A DNA stretch of 64,000 nt from Saturnia japonica (Eukaryota; Arthropoda; Insecta; Lepidoptera; Saturniidae), in the NCBI GenBank assembly GCA_033032175.1, contig CM065318.1, positions 2,852,001-2,916,000 on the forward strand. The letters are read 5' to 3'. Below, piece after piece: positions 34,475-46,176 of the stretch; positions within the stretch are counted from its first letter, which is position 1, and the number at the start of each line of letters is the position of its first letter. The notes under the pieces were generated by a model, which saw nothing but the letters and a program-made list of their open reading frames with translations, ran no database searches and had not been told where the DNA came from. Position numbers and translations under genes: made by a program.

Positions 34475-34787
34475 AGGCCGTGGCTACACGCACCGTCTTG
34501 CCTGAGCAGTCATAACTAAACAAAAGAGACGGAACACTGTGACCACACGTGCAGGTAAACTCGTGCAAACTGGACTGTGCAAACCGCAGAACATGGTGTT
34601 CTGATAGTAAATTCGCAGGCAAAACATTGCAAACCAAAACTGCGCAATCCAATCTTCAGCATATCAACGATATTGCACAAGCTGCCCGCGGGAGCTACCG
34701 TCTTACCGTCTACACACACGCTCTTACTTGCGTAAACTGGTTTGTGCAGGCATGCTTGCAGGCAAGACGGTGCGTATGGCCGAAGCC
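34475..34787. mobile_element. TIR element (MITE) within segment C, copy 1
   Basis: The ends are inverted repeats: 'aggccgtggctacacgcacc' then 'gtcttgcctg' on the left, and 'caggcaagacggtgcgtatg' then 'gccgaagcct' on the right. Their core, acgcaccgtcttgcctg, is exact. The roughly 313-bp interior contains repeated 'gtgcaaac' words and ORFs on both strands with no recognisable product. A clear target-site duplication was not found. Confidence 0.8.
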
Positions 34788-35009
34788 TAGAGTCCTTATC
34801 TTAAAAAAAAAACATCATGATATCTTGTTTCAATAAAAAGTTTTTAAAATTTTAGGCAACTACGATTTTTATAAACACTACTCGTTCAGCGATATGTTTT
34901 CTTACCGTAGAAGTGGGAATTATGTTATTAGTATAGATTAACGCGAACGAAGCCGCAGACAGTTGCTAGTTTGCAATATCTTTAAGGTAGAAATAATTAA
35001 TAACAGGTT
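34536..35009 (+). repeat. Segment C, copy 1 of 3
   Basis: This 474-bp segment ('actgtgaccacacgtgcagg' to 'aataattaataacaggtt') is shared by duplication units A and B and occurs again at 39165-39638 and 43694-44167. It starts inside the TIR element and includes a Helitron-like end ('cgaacgaagccgcagacagt'). Confidence 0.95.
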
Positions 35010-35010
35010 G

Positions 35011-35360
35011 AAGCAAAAGCTTTCCTTACCTTTTTAAGCGTATTGCGTGCACAGAAGACTGTGAGATTTGGCATAGTTAAAGTTTATATTAAGAAAGAGT
35101 GCAGAAAGCTAAAATATATCTATAATATCTGTTACTAATATATTAAATTAAATAAATTAAAACTACGAATCCTAAACCGACTAGTGCCATTGAACTTAGA
35201 CCCCTCAAAATATTGACATTGTCACTCAACGAAAAGTGACAGCAAGTGATGTAGATAATACTTATTGTTCATGAATACTGTAAATGTCAAACAGAAAATA
35301 GTCTATGATCAAAAAGCTGCAGGTCGAATTTCGACCTTTGTGTGATCGCTAATTTTTATA
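35011..35360 (-). repeat. Repeat 'X' copy in unit A, copy 2
   Basis: The duplicate of 30446-30800, with point differences such as 'gtcaaacag' for 'gtgaaacag' and 'aagctgcagg' for 'aagttgcagg'. Confidence 0.85.
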
Positions 35361-35764
35361 AACCGAAAATATATTTTACCAAGCCGTCGAAAAATTACTA
35401 TCATAATTAATTCTATTTTTAATTCCTCACACCTGCAATAATTTCAGAGATGGATAAGTTATCTATTAGTTGCAATGAATCGCCTGACATGAATCGGAAT
35501 AAAAAAATATATAATCATTATAGATAAGAATGTCGATAACAAATTAGTCGATAAAACGGTTTCCTTCACGTTTATTCACTATTTCTAACGTCAACTAATA
35601 ATCACAATTATGTACATTTTTTTTGCAAACGTCTGCTAATATTTTTACCGGTACTTCGTAGTAAAGTACAGTTATTTTTCATTAACAACTTCCAATTAGG
35701 CGATGGCATTAGATACTTTTGAGTTAGGTTTCATAGTAGAGTTTGTATACATATACATACACAT

Positions 35765-36055
35765 ATACACGTCCCTGCCTCCTACCTCCCAGGAAGTAGG
35801 GACTTGTAATATATATGTTAGTTTAGCTCGAATTTTACGGATAGAGAATAAGTCAGATCGCGACTTCATTGCAATCGCGGGAACAGTCCAAGCGGAGGTC
35901 CGGCTACTTTGGCACCCTTGCACGCATGTTGCTCACGCTTTCGCGGCTGAGTGCTTTAAGCGCTCGCCACCCAAGCCTGGTAAAGCTGTAAAAGCAATCA
36001 GCGGCTCTGTTTTTGGATAGGACCCCTCAGGCTAACAGTTTAGTTAGTTAAAAAA
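35765..36055 (+). mobile_element. 5'-truncated Jockey copy in unit A, copy 2
   Basis: The duplicate of 31205-31495, with a few substitutions ('ctacctccc' for 'cttcctccc'). It is an inherited copy and not an independent insertion. Confidence 0.85.
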
Positions 36056-36138
36056 CGAAAAAGTAAAGTTTCTCGGAATATTTCCGATTTTCTGGATAAA
36101 TTCAAGATTTATCTAGAGAATTTATTTATTTGGATCAA

Positions 36139-36428
36139 TATATGAATAATAGTGATGCCTGGAAATGATTCTGCTCTGTACATATTCAGTAAAAATTACA
36201 ATTAAATACACAAAAATAGTTGGCCGTCATGGGACGCCCGGCAGATGTGAGACATCTTAGAGAATATTAAAAAAATAGACCGGTTGATTCCGAAACACGA
36301 CAAACCAAAAGAAAGTCACTGTGAAGATGTTTATTTTATTACTATGTGTATGGTGGTCGCGATCCCAACCAACCACTTTTAATCTATCCAAGTTTTTACA
36401 TGAAACTTTCAAATGATCAAGTTTGTCT
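36139..36428. mobile_element. Insertion present only in unit A copy 2
   Basis: About 290 bp here replace roughly 13 bp in copy 1 (near 31580). It contains 'ccgaaacacgacaaaccaaa', 'gtcactgtgaagatg' and 'atgtgtatggtggtcgcgat'. Related words occur at 63945-63985 and 14800-14825. It is a repeat-derived insertion of unknown class. Confidence 0.7.
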
Positions 36429-36862
36429 TTTAAAAAAACGAACTCGGTTTCACACCGCCAACGTTGGGACCAAAGTGTCGCGTCGCCACGTCAGTAGCCA
36501 GTCTGACAAGTTGCCGCATTAAATGTTTCATATGAAAAATAATACATATAGTAAATGGAAGATAGAAGTAAGCACACCTCGTCAAGATTTTTATTAGCTT
36601 TTCTCGTTAACAGGGATGTTTACCATACAGGTGAAATTTTCTCGTGAGTGTATCGGCGGAGTAAAATCTAAATGGGGAAAGTTTATTATTTATTTATTTT
36701 GTCAAATGAAATAGTTTTTTTAAATTTTTAAATAATGTTATCTATTATAATATACGTTATTTTAAACAAGTTTGAATGTAATGTTAAATTATATTTACAC
36801 AGTAAAATAAACATAAAGATAAACATAAAGTAGATTCTCATTATTGTCAATGGATTATTATC

Positions 36863-37115
36863 AATCATGCTCATTAGCCTAGTGGTCGTAAGCGCGACTG
36901 CTATGCTCGAGGTCCTGGGTTCGATTCACAAGTCGAGCAACGTTTTATTGGGTTTTTCCTATTAAATTCTCATTAGCAGCTCGGAGTTTGGCTTTGTGCC
37001 CGATCAATGGCAATAGGCTCGCGCCCTATTACATGGGACCTAGAAAACATACTCGACGAACTGTGGATGTACATTAGTACACCTCTGCCTAACCCTTCGG
37101 GGAATACAGGGGATT
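36863..37115 (+). mobile_element. tRNA-derived SINE in unit A, copy 2
   Basis: The duplicate of 32023-32300, with A box 'ttagcctagtggt' and B box 'gggttcgattcac'. The 3' (gat)n run is deleted: 'gaatacagg' runs directly into 'ggattcatt'. Confidence 0.85.
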
Positions 37116-39103
37116 CATTATGTCATACTTTCATCATATGATGAGTGCGCAGCTTTCAATTTTACTCTCTCCTAAACGCGATAAAATAAGTAGGTATAAC
37201 TTTAATAAACATCAGGCAACAGGCTACTAGGCAAATCCCGAGTCCTTACGTATACTAAATATAAAAACATGAGTTTCCAAATTACTTTAAAAAATATCCT
37301 CGCTGGGAGTCTAATAGCTAAACTTGTGACCTTCAAATATTGATACTGCAGCCACTTATAATGTTTAAACAATAATTATATGCGAGCCATTGAGGCGAAG
37401 GTGAACTGCATCGTCGCTAGAATATCCACACTGTTTTCTTTTTTTTTATATAACATAACGCTACATGATTTCTTTTTTAATACATAGTATAATCTTAATT
37501 ACTTTATCCGAATTTTCTTTGCTACTTCCGCCTGAAAACAGATTAACGGTTGTTTCGTCTTTCTGCACCATAAAAGTTTGATGCGCGGTAAGGTTTTGAC
37601 GTTCGATTGATTGATTGTTTCAAGACACGTGACATTGTCTAATATTTGCGTATATTTCAACTTCAAATCCGTATTCTAAATTTTTTTGATCAATCGTTTG
37701 ACTAATTTCATAGAAGTTATCTATAATAGTATTAATGTTTTTATATCTTGCAAGAAAATTTGATAATTGTTACTTATCGTGTGTACCTTGAGAGACAAAT
37801 CATATAAAACTTCAATTGAACGAAAGTCATGTTGTCGTCGGGAAACAAGAGTTTTTAATTTCTGCTTCCACTTTTTTTGTTTACATTTTCAACTGGTTTC
37901 GACATGGCAAACACTAATCTTTAACTTCACAGCTCCAATAAAACAGAAAATAAATAAAACAAAAGTAAAATATTTGTAAGTAGCGAGTGTCGTCGCCTTA
38001 ACAATTTTTTTGTAAATACATACCTCATTTTTATCTTGTACTTCCAATATCTTTATTATTGCACAATCTAACGTTTAAAATTAGTTTACGCGTTTAATTC
38101 GATTTTGTCTAAATTAATAGAATGATTTTCATTCCGAGTACCTAAATTTGCCAATCGTACATCCACGGACAGATGGAGAAATAGGTAGGTAGACTGAAAA
38201 AACTACATAATAAGAATAAATTCTATATCAAGTTTTGAAGTAACAGCGTAATATGAGTTGTTGAACTAACTATGTAATAATAATGGATAAATTGATTGTT
38301 TGATTATTTTTAAGTAAAAGGCTGAATAGGGATAATTTGAATTATTTAAGGTTACAGAATACGTCTCGTATGTATCAGTTTTTGAATGGATGATACTGGC
38401 CGCATATCAGAGCAAGCTAGCTATTTCAATCATCAGTTCGTAGGATGCTAGAATTCAAGTTAATCACGACCAAGAGGATGCGACGACTGGAAAGACTTAG
38501 AAAGGAGCAGTAGGGGGACTTACCACGAATCCTGGTTGTATCTGCCACGATCCGAGGGTGCACCCTAAACTTCCTCACACGTCTTGAACAGTCTAAAACA
38601 CTTCTAGAGCACTAGAAAGATGAATTTCGCTAGATTTCCGATACTTTTAGCAATTTATCACGAAATTATGCAGAGCGGGGTGTAATCACTGCAGTTCCGC
38701 GGCGGCCATTACTCCGTTAACCGTTATATAAACCAATATGTGGCAGACTTGTGCGCGTATTTTAAATAAAATTATGCCCTCAAGGAATAGGATAAATTGG
38801 AAGGAAAAAGGGATGTCGCAACAAACTGTCTAGCACTATTTTGCTTACTGTAGGTACTTAACACCTAATATCGTCTTATTGCTAAGCGTTGTCTTTACTT
38901 CATCACATTCTTAGTTCCTTTTATGTTTTTAATTTAGTCGAAATGAAAACTATGTAAATTATATAAAATTACAAATAAGTCCTTATTCTATATCGTTTTG
39001 TTTTTCTCTCTGTCTAACGAAAGCTTTTCCCGTTGCAGTTGTGTGTGATTCACGCAAAAACTACTGGAGAGATTTTGATCAAATATTTTTCGTTTTACTT
39101 CTA

Positions 39104-39416
39104 AGGCCGTGGCTACACGCACCGTCTTGCCTGAGCAGTCATAACTAAACAAAAGAGACGGAACACTGTGACCACACGTGCAGGTAAACTCGTGCAAACT
39201 GGACTGTGCAAACCGCAGAACATGGTGTTCTGATAGTAAATTCGCAGGCAAAACATTGCAAACCAAAACTGCGCAATCCAATCTTCAGCATATCAACGAT
39301 ATTGCACAAGCTGCCCGCGGGAGCTACCGTCTTACCGTCTACACACACGCTCTTACTTGCGTAAACTGGTTTGTGCAGGCATGCTTGCAGGCAAGACGGT
39401 GCGTATGGCCGAAGCC
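39104..39416. mobile_element. TIR element (MITE), copy 2
   Basis: The duplicate of 34475-34787, with both inverted-repeat ends intact. Confidence 0.8.
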
Positions 39417-39638
39417 TAGAGTCCTTATCTTAAAAAAAAAACATCATGATATCTTGTTTCAATAAAAAGTTTTTAAAATTTTAGGCAACTACGATTTTTA
39501 TAAACACTACTCGTTCAGCGATATGTTTTCTTACCGTAGAAGTGGGAATTATGTTATTAGTATAGATTAACGCGAACGAAGCCGCAGACAGTTGCTAGTT
39601 TGCAATATCTTTAAGGTAGAAATAATTAATAACAGGTT
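39165..39638 (+). repeat. Segment C, copy 2 of 3
   Basis: The middle copy is the only one that belongs to both duplications. It is the 3' end of A' and the 5' end of B, and probably represents the ancestral A-C-B continuity. Confidence 0.95.
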
Positions 39639-40254
39639 TGAAAATTGTTATATGGAAATATAAAAGTGCTTAAGTTCGAAGAAATCGAGATCGTGATTTC
39701 TTATGTGATCACCTTTCAACGGTCGATTGTGTTTTCAAGGTCAACGTCCTTTAAAACAAAACACTTAATTTCTACTTTATCTTATAATACATAGAGATCA
39801 TATTCAATATTATTAAAAAATGGTGTATTCTATATATATTTATACTTACATATTTGATTTAAAAAGAACAACGTCTACCGAGTCAGTTAGTTTATAAAGA
39901 AAAATGATAAATACTTAATGTAGACTTGCTCTATTACTTCAAAAAGTCTCTAAGTAGACTTAGGGACTTTTGTAACTGGACCCTTCATATCTTTAATTCC
40001 CCACACCACAGTGGTATTTCGAGAATATTCTTTAATGTTCATTCAGGTTTACAAAATAAACTCAAATTAGTAAATGTATGCGAACTTTCTAAAATACGTT
40101 TCTACACGCCAAGGGTTCGAACTAGCGGACAACGCATAGACGCTCCACATTAACCAACCCACCATAACAATAACATGATTTCTTACATGTCGAAGAATTT
40201 ATAATTATCTATAACTGATATTGATTGATTTAATATGATATTGGAGATTGATAT

Positions 40255-40530
40255 GAAGAAATTTCTCTGTTCCTATCTCTCTTTGAACCCCCTTTCCCAG
40301 AAGGAGCTCTGGAAACTCTAAGCACCGCTGGAGCAAAACACAAGGTTATAAGGCTGCGGTCTTCTGTAGAGTGGAAGTGTTCCACCAGTCAGACTGGCCC
40401 AAGTAGAGATAAATCTCTGTGCCTTACCTTTCTTGCACAGTACAATCTAAAAACAGTGCCAACCAACCACCGAGAGATCAAATTTATCGTCAACCACCGC
40501 TGCCATGTCGACCTGGGTCAGGATATACAC
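40255..40530 (-). repeat. Repeat 'U/V' copy in unit B, copy 1
   Basis: The words 'ttgaaccccctttcccagaa', 'ggtcttctgtagagtggaag', 'gtcagactggcccaagtaga' and then 'ccgagagatcaaattta' show that repeats U (21500) and V (5500) are parts of one element. Confidence 0.75.
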
Positions 40531-41634
40531 CAAATGAACACAAAACACCACGCACTTAAACGTATCACTATTACTTTGACCATACTCATTTGACCATACT
40601 CTGCAGCTCCGCACTCGTTTGTTACGCAGTTATTATTTATAACAGACTTCTTTTCTTACGATGTCTAAAAGTGTTATTATTGACAATTCTTAAAGCCTAT
40701 CAATTGATCAATGACCAAAGCTTCCCATGTACAAAATTTCATCAAAACCGGTCAAGCCATTTTTTAATTAAATCCTAAATTACATGTACAGACAGAAGTA
40801 CAGATTAATCAATACAAATAATACTATAAGTTATAACTTAAAATAACTGAAACGACTTACCGGTTCGTTCAAAGTAGTATTTGAAGACATATTTATTGTA
40901 AACACTTCAGTACTTTCCGTGGACGTTATTTTGTTATTAACACAATCTAAAGCACCCATTATTTAATTTTTACACACTTATGACTTAAAACAAGATGAGT
41001 TACAAAAAAAAAAAAAAAATACAGAATACTTTAAACTTGTTTCCAAGGAGAGCGAGTTGATTTATTTTTGTAAGTTGATAAAACTGTATTCAAGTTATCC
41101 GCTTAAAGTGTTACTACATGAGTATGTGCGGGAATACTGAATTCTGACAGCTGGCGGAGTGTGCGCAGCGATCATTACGTCGATATACATACACACAAGA
41201 CAACGTTTATCTAGATATGTCAATATTTGCTAATTGACATTGAAATTTGACATTTAATTTTGTTCAAATATAGTACGTTAGCTTCATGAAACCAGTTAGA
41301 TAAAAAATGTGTACTTATTTCTTCTTTGTCTTCTGATTTTACTTCTTTGGTGTAACAAAATAAAAATAACAGCAAAAATGTTACATATTCCGCGTGCGTA
41401 ATATTGTTTTACAAAATGTTAAATCAATTTTACTGACATGTATGTAGATAATGCATACATATATATTGTGTGTATATAAATAATGCGTATTCGATAATAA
41501 TGTAGATAGAAGCGGCTTATAGTATAATATAAGAAGTATTTTTAATAAGTTCTGTATTTGTTTTGTGTTTACTTCAATTATAATAGTAGGTTTTTTATAT
41601 ATTTTTTTGTATTTTCCAGGTGTCAAAAATTAAG

Positions 41635-41724
41635 ATTTTTTTTTAACTGACTACACTGTTAGCCTTAGGGGCCCTATCCAAAAACAGAGCCGCTGCAGCT
41701 TTTACAGCTTCACCGGACTTGGAA
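41635..41724 (-). mobile_element. 90-bp Jockey copy with target-site duplication
   Basis: Poly(T), 'ctgactacactgttagcctt' and 'ggggccctatccaaaaacag' through 'caccggacttggaa' match the 3' end of the 23.7-kb element. The 11-bp caaaaattaag lies before the tail (41624-41634) and after the truncation point (41725-41735). It was inserted before unit B was duplicated, since both copies share it. Confidence 0.88.
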
Positions 41725-42492
41725 CAAAAATTAAGTGTGGAGGAGTGACGTTTATGTAGATGCACACCCCCACACCCCGCACGCGACGCGTACATTGTTC
41801 ATCATTTTAAGTAACAGTCAGTAATAAACTAGCTACTCAATAGAGCGGTTGTCTCATTAAATTCAATACACATCATTTATACAATGAAAAATAATAAAAG
41901 CCAATAAAATGAAGTCACGTTAATATAAATGTTAACTAATTTCATTATCGCACACTTACGTCACATGATGCGCACAGCTCTCAATTTTACCCTCATAAGC
42001 ATGCCAAAATAAGAACAGCTGTAAAAAGTTATATTTATGTTTAGTCACCATGCAAATATAATAAATTTGTTATTATAAATTAATTTTGATGAAATCATTG
42101 TTTGCCTTACATTTCGCAGTCGAGAAGTTTTAATTTAATTTCTGTAAAAACGACATAATTCATACTTCAAAGCTGGCAGACTGAGACATTTTTGAAAACG
42201 AGTGGTTGAGCAAGTAGCCAATAAAAAACCTTAGTTTTCAATAGCCAGCAGCGCAAACACGGCTATATTCTAACAGTACCTATCACAAGGTTTAAGTACC
42301 TTATACAATCATTGGTCATTATTATTAAAAAAAGTACGTTATGTCTATATGCCTTAAAGTTTATTTTAGGTAATTAACTAATTTATTTTGTAAGGTGTGG
42401 ACGGAGATAATTACTTGGCATAATATTATTTTTCTCGCTCACTCTTTAGTAGAATAATGTTAATGCGAGTAGTGTGGCCAAAATGCTTTCAA

Positions 42493-42964
42493 TCTATACA
42501 ATTAATAAAATTGAAGTGTATGTTTGTAATGTCAAAATAACAACTTTTTACTAAATGCATACGAAAGTATATAGGATACCTATAAAAAAAAAATTGTCTG
42601 GCATACTGTCAGTTTGTTCCGGGTAATCTCCAAAACTGTTAGACCGATTTTGACGGGACTTTCACTGAAAGATAGCTTATGATATAGGGAGTAACTTAAG
42701 CTAGTTTTATGTTAGAAAACGAATTAGGGTCCGCACAAAAAAAAACTGGTCAATGTGAATCGATTCGGGCACTTAAATGGCTTACGCTGAGTAAACCACA
42801 AGAGATATAGGAAATTAAAATACCACATAACTGTAGGTCTTAAAAAGACAAGAAGAGTATACGTCTATCTTCTAAGGAAAACCCACGATAAGCATATTTA
42901 GCGGCTAGGGAGTGGGGCGCGGGCATTCTGTAGTCCACGTGAGCTAAACCAAGTTCATAGCTAC
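42493..42964 (+). mobile_element. Second-subfamily Helitron in unit B, copy 1
   Basis: It starts TCTATACAATTAATAAAATT and ends 'gttcatagCTAC' (the expected CTAG with one change). Its interior matches 13469-13810 ('taatctccaaaactgttaga', 'gacgggactttcactg'). It carries about 130 bp of extra internal sequence. Confidence 0.75.
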
Positions 42965-43009
42965 TTTGTAATAAAAATTTTGATTAAAAAAAATATTACA
43001 GAATACATT

Positions 43010-43115
43010 ATTCAATTTAGACCCCATGAATGCACTTATGAACGTCAAAACAGTACTACTGGTCCAAAAGCATCCGAGTCATCGACAAAAGCCGGTAAGA
43101 AACTTGAACGAGTTT
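43010..43115. repeat. Dispersed repeat 'P', unit B copy 1
   Basis: The words 'tgcacttatgaacgtcaaaa', 'cagtactactggtccaaaag' and 'catccgagtcatcgaca' recur at 47552-47660, 55010-55330 and 60840-61100. The family is unrecognised. Confidence 0.65.
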
Positions 43116-43178
43116 TTTTGGAGTCTAAATGCTTAATAGAATCAATATTATAAATATGTATCTAAAATTATCATAATA

Positions 43179-43693
43179 CTAGCTGACCCGTGTAACTTCG
43201 TATGCGTCATATAAGAGAGATAGAGAGAAAGAATTAAAGAGAGTGGGTCACATAGCCATTGTATTATATGTACCGCCCGCCTCCCACATTATTTTGCATA
43301 ATAAAAATGCGCTCGCAATACTTGATCATTATTTTGCTGCCGAGTTATTTTAAAACTGTAATATCTCCTATGATATTCGTTTAAATCAATTACTATAAAG
43401 GCAAATTTTGTTAAAAATTAAATACTGTGATGAATAACGTATTTATTCCGATAAGGATTAATACCATGAATATAAAAACACCATCGAAAATAATTCATTA
43501 TTCTAGACGAAATTTTATTACTTTAAATAAAGTTATATTGAGTAAAGCTTAACCTGTCGCGGACTTTTTTTTAGAAGTTTTTAAGAGAAATAATTCCGTC
43601 ACACACTATTGTTTTGTAACTTTAACCATTCACGTAGCGCATGCAGTGGAAGCTTTCAATACGCATAAATTTCTTCCGTTTTTGCAACATTTT
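43179..43693 (-). mobile_element. Lep1-type Helitron cut by the duplication junction
   Basis: On the minus strand the element ends 'cgggtcagCTAG' at 43179, flanked by T. Its 5' part is missing because the sequence switches at 43694 into the TIR element of segment C. The complete version is at 47721-48373. Confidence 0.85.
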
Positions 43694-43945
43694 ACTGTGA
43701 CCACACGTGCAGGTAAACTCGTGCAAACTGGACTGTGCAAACCGCAGAACATGGTGTTCTGATAGTAAATTCGCAGGCAAAACATTGCAAACCAAAACTG
43801 CGCAATCCAATCTTCAGCATATCAACGATATTGCACAAGCTGCCCGCGGGAGCTACCGTCTTACCGTCTACACACACGCTCTTACTTGCGTAAACTGGTT
43901 TGTGCAGGCATGCTTGCAGGCAAGACGGTGCGTATGGCCGAAGCC
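43694..43945. mobile_element. TIR element (MITE), copy 3, left end missing
   Basis: It starts abruptly at 'actgtgaccacacgtg' and keeps only the right inverted repeat ('caggcaagacggtgcgtatg'). The left end was lost at the duplication junction. Confidence 0.85.
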
Positions 43946-44167
43946 TAGAGTCCTTATCTTAAAAAAAAAACATCATGATATCTTGTTTCAATAAAAAGTT
44001 TTTAAAATTTTAGGCAACTACGATTTTTATAAACACTACTCGTTCAGCGATATGTTTTCTTACCGTAGAAATGGGAATTATGTTATTAGTATAGATTATC
44101 GCGAACGAAGCCGCAGACAGTTGCTAGTTTGCAATATCTTTAAGGTAGAAATAATTAATAACAGGTT
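43694..44167 (+). repeat. Segment C, copy 3 of 3
   Basis: The third copy of the 474-bp segment. It has a few changes from copy 2, such as 'agaaatggg' for 'agaagtggg' and 'gattatcgc' for 'gattaacgc'. Confidence 0.95.
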
Positions 44168-44784
44168 TGAAAATTGTTATATGGAAATATAAAAGTGCTT
44201 AAGTTCGAAGAAATCGAGATCGTGATTTCTTATGTGATCACCTTTCAACGGTCGATTGTGTTTTCAAGGTCAACGTCCTTTAAAACAAAACACTTAATTT
44301 CTACTTTATCTTATAATACATAGAGATCATATTCAATATTATTAAAAAATGGTGTATTCTATATATATTTATACTTACATATTTGATTTAAAAAGAACAA
44401 CGTCTACCGAGTCAGTTAGTTTATAAAGAAAAATGATAAATACTTAATGTAGACTTGCTCTATTACTTCAAAAAGTCTCTAAGTAGACTTAGGGACTTTT
44501 GTAACTGGACCCTTCATATCTTTAATTCCCCACACCACAGTGGTATTTCGAGAATATTCTTTAATGTTCATTCAGGTTTACAAAATAAACTCAAATTAGT
44601 AAATGTATGCGAACTTTCTAAAATACGTTTCTACACGCCAAGGGTTCGAACTAGCGGACAACGCATAGACGCTCCACATTAACCAACCCACCATAACAAT
44701 AACATGATTTCTTACATGTCGAAGAATTTATAATTATCTATAACTGATATTGATTGATTTAATATGATATTGGAGATTGATATG

Positions 44785-45060
44785 AAGAAATTTCTCTGTT
44801 CCTATCTCTCTTTGAACCCCCTTTCCCAGAAGGAGCTCTGGAAACTCTAAACACCGCAGGAACAAAACACAAGGTTATAAGGCTGCGGTCTTCTGTAGAG
44901 TGGAGGTGTTCCACCAGTCAGACTGGCCCAAGTAGAGATAAATCTCTGTGCCTTACCTCTCTTGCACAGTACAATCTAAAAACAGTGCCAACCAACCACC
45001 GAGAGATCAAATTTATCATCAACCACCGCTGCCATGTCGACCTGGGTCAGGATATGCACC
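44785..45060 (-). repeat. Repeat 'U/V' copy in unit B, copy 2
   Basis: The duplicate of 40255-40530, with minor changes ('accgcaggaacaaaa' for 'accgctggagcaaaa'). Confidence 0.75.
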
Positions 45061-46176
45061 AAATGAACACAAAACACCACGCACTTAAACGTATCACTAT
45101 TACTTTGACCATACTCATTTGACCATACTCTGCAGCTCCGCACTCGTTTGTTACGCAGTTATTATTTATAACAGACTTCTTTTCTTACGATGTCTAAAAG
45201 TGTTATTATTGACAATTCTTAAAGCCTATCAATTGATCAATGACCAAAGCTTCCCATGTACAACATTTCATCAAAACCGGTCAAGCCGTTTTTTAATTAA
45301 ATCCTAAATTACATGTACAGACAGAAGTACAGATTAATCAATACAAATAATATTATAAGTTATAACATAAAATAACTGAAACGACTTACCGGTTCGTTCA
45401 AAGTAGTATTTGAAGACATATTTATTGTAAACACTTCAGTACTTTCCGTGGACGTTATTTTGTTATTAACACAATCTAAAGCACCCATTATTTAATTTTT
45501 ACACACTTATGACTTAAAACAAGATGAGTTACAAAAAAAAAAAAAAAACAGAATACTTTAAACTTGTTTCCAAGGAGTGCGAGTTGATTTATTTTTGTAA
45601 GTTGATAAAACTGTATTCAAGTTATCCGCTTAAAGTGTTACTACATGAGTATGTGCGGGAATACTGAATTCTGACAGCTGGCGGAGTGTGCGCAGCGATC
45701 ATTACGTCGATATACATACACACAAGACAACGTTTATCTAGATATGTCAATATTTGCTAATTGACATTAAAATTTGACATTTAATTTTGTTCAAATATAG
45801 TACGTTAGCTTCATTAAGAATAACTGATTGAAACCAGTTAGATAAAAAATGTGTACTTATTTCTTCTTTATCTTCTGATTTTACTTCTTTGGTGTAACAA
45901 AATAAAAATAACAGCAAAAATGTTACATATTCCGCGTGCGTAATATTGATTTACAAAATGTTAAATCAATTTTACTGACATGTATGTAGATAATGCATAC
46001 ATATATATTGTGTGTATATAAATAATGCGTATTCGATAATAATGTAGATAGAAGCGGCTTATAGTATAATATAAGAAGTATTTTTAATAAGTTCTGTATT
46101 TGTTTTGTGTTTACTTCAATTATAATAGTAGATTTTTTATATATTTTTTTGTATTTTCCAGGTGTCAAAAATTAAG

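Larger units (their letters stand above)
30451..35009 (+). repeat. Tandem duplication unit A, copy 1 (A-C)
   Basis: This 4.56-kb unit is repeated directly at 35011-39638. It contains, in order, a repeat X copy, a Jockey 3' fragment, a tRNA-derived SINE, a private MITE-like insertion (about 32641-32866), AT-rich DNA and the TIR element at 34475. The first half differs from copy 2 by many substitutions and indels. From about 32.9 kb onwards the copies are almost identical, with isolated differences such as 'actcctttaa' against 'actccgttaa'. Confidence 0.95.
35011..39638 (+). repeat. Tandem duplication unit A, copy 2 (A'-C')
   Basis: This is a direct repeat of 30451-35009, starting at 'aagcaaaagctttccttacc'. 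It is 4.63 kb long because it carries a private insertion of about 290 bp (36139-36428) but lacks the 225-bp insertion of copy 1. It runs on past segment C into unit B without a break. Confidence 0.95.
39165..43693 (+). repeat. Tandem duplication unit B, copy 1 (C'-B)
   Basis: This 4.53-kb unit is repeated directly at 43694-48235. It starts within the TIR element and ends within a minus-strand Helitron at 'cgtttttgcaacatttt'. It carries a repeat U/V copy, an 11-bp-TSD Jockey fragment, a second-subfamily Helitron and part of a Lep1-type Helitron. Confidence 0.95.

Noticed and set aside
34359..34836. ORFs of 67-97 codons repeated at 34.4, 39.0 and 43.7 kb as conserved genes
   Set aside because: They recur only because the DNA segment is duplicated, and they lie in a TIR element on both strands with no splice sites or domains.
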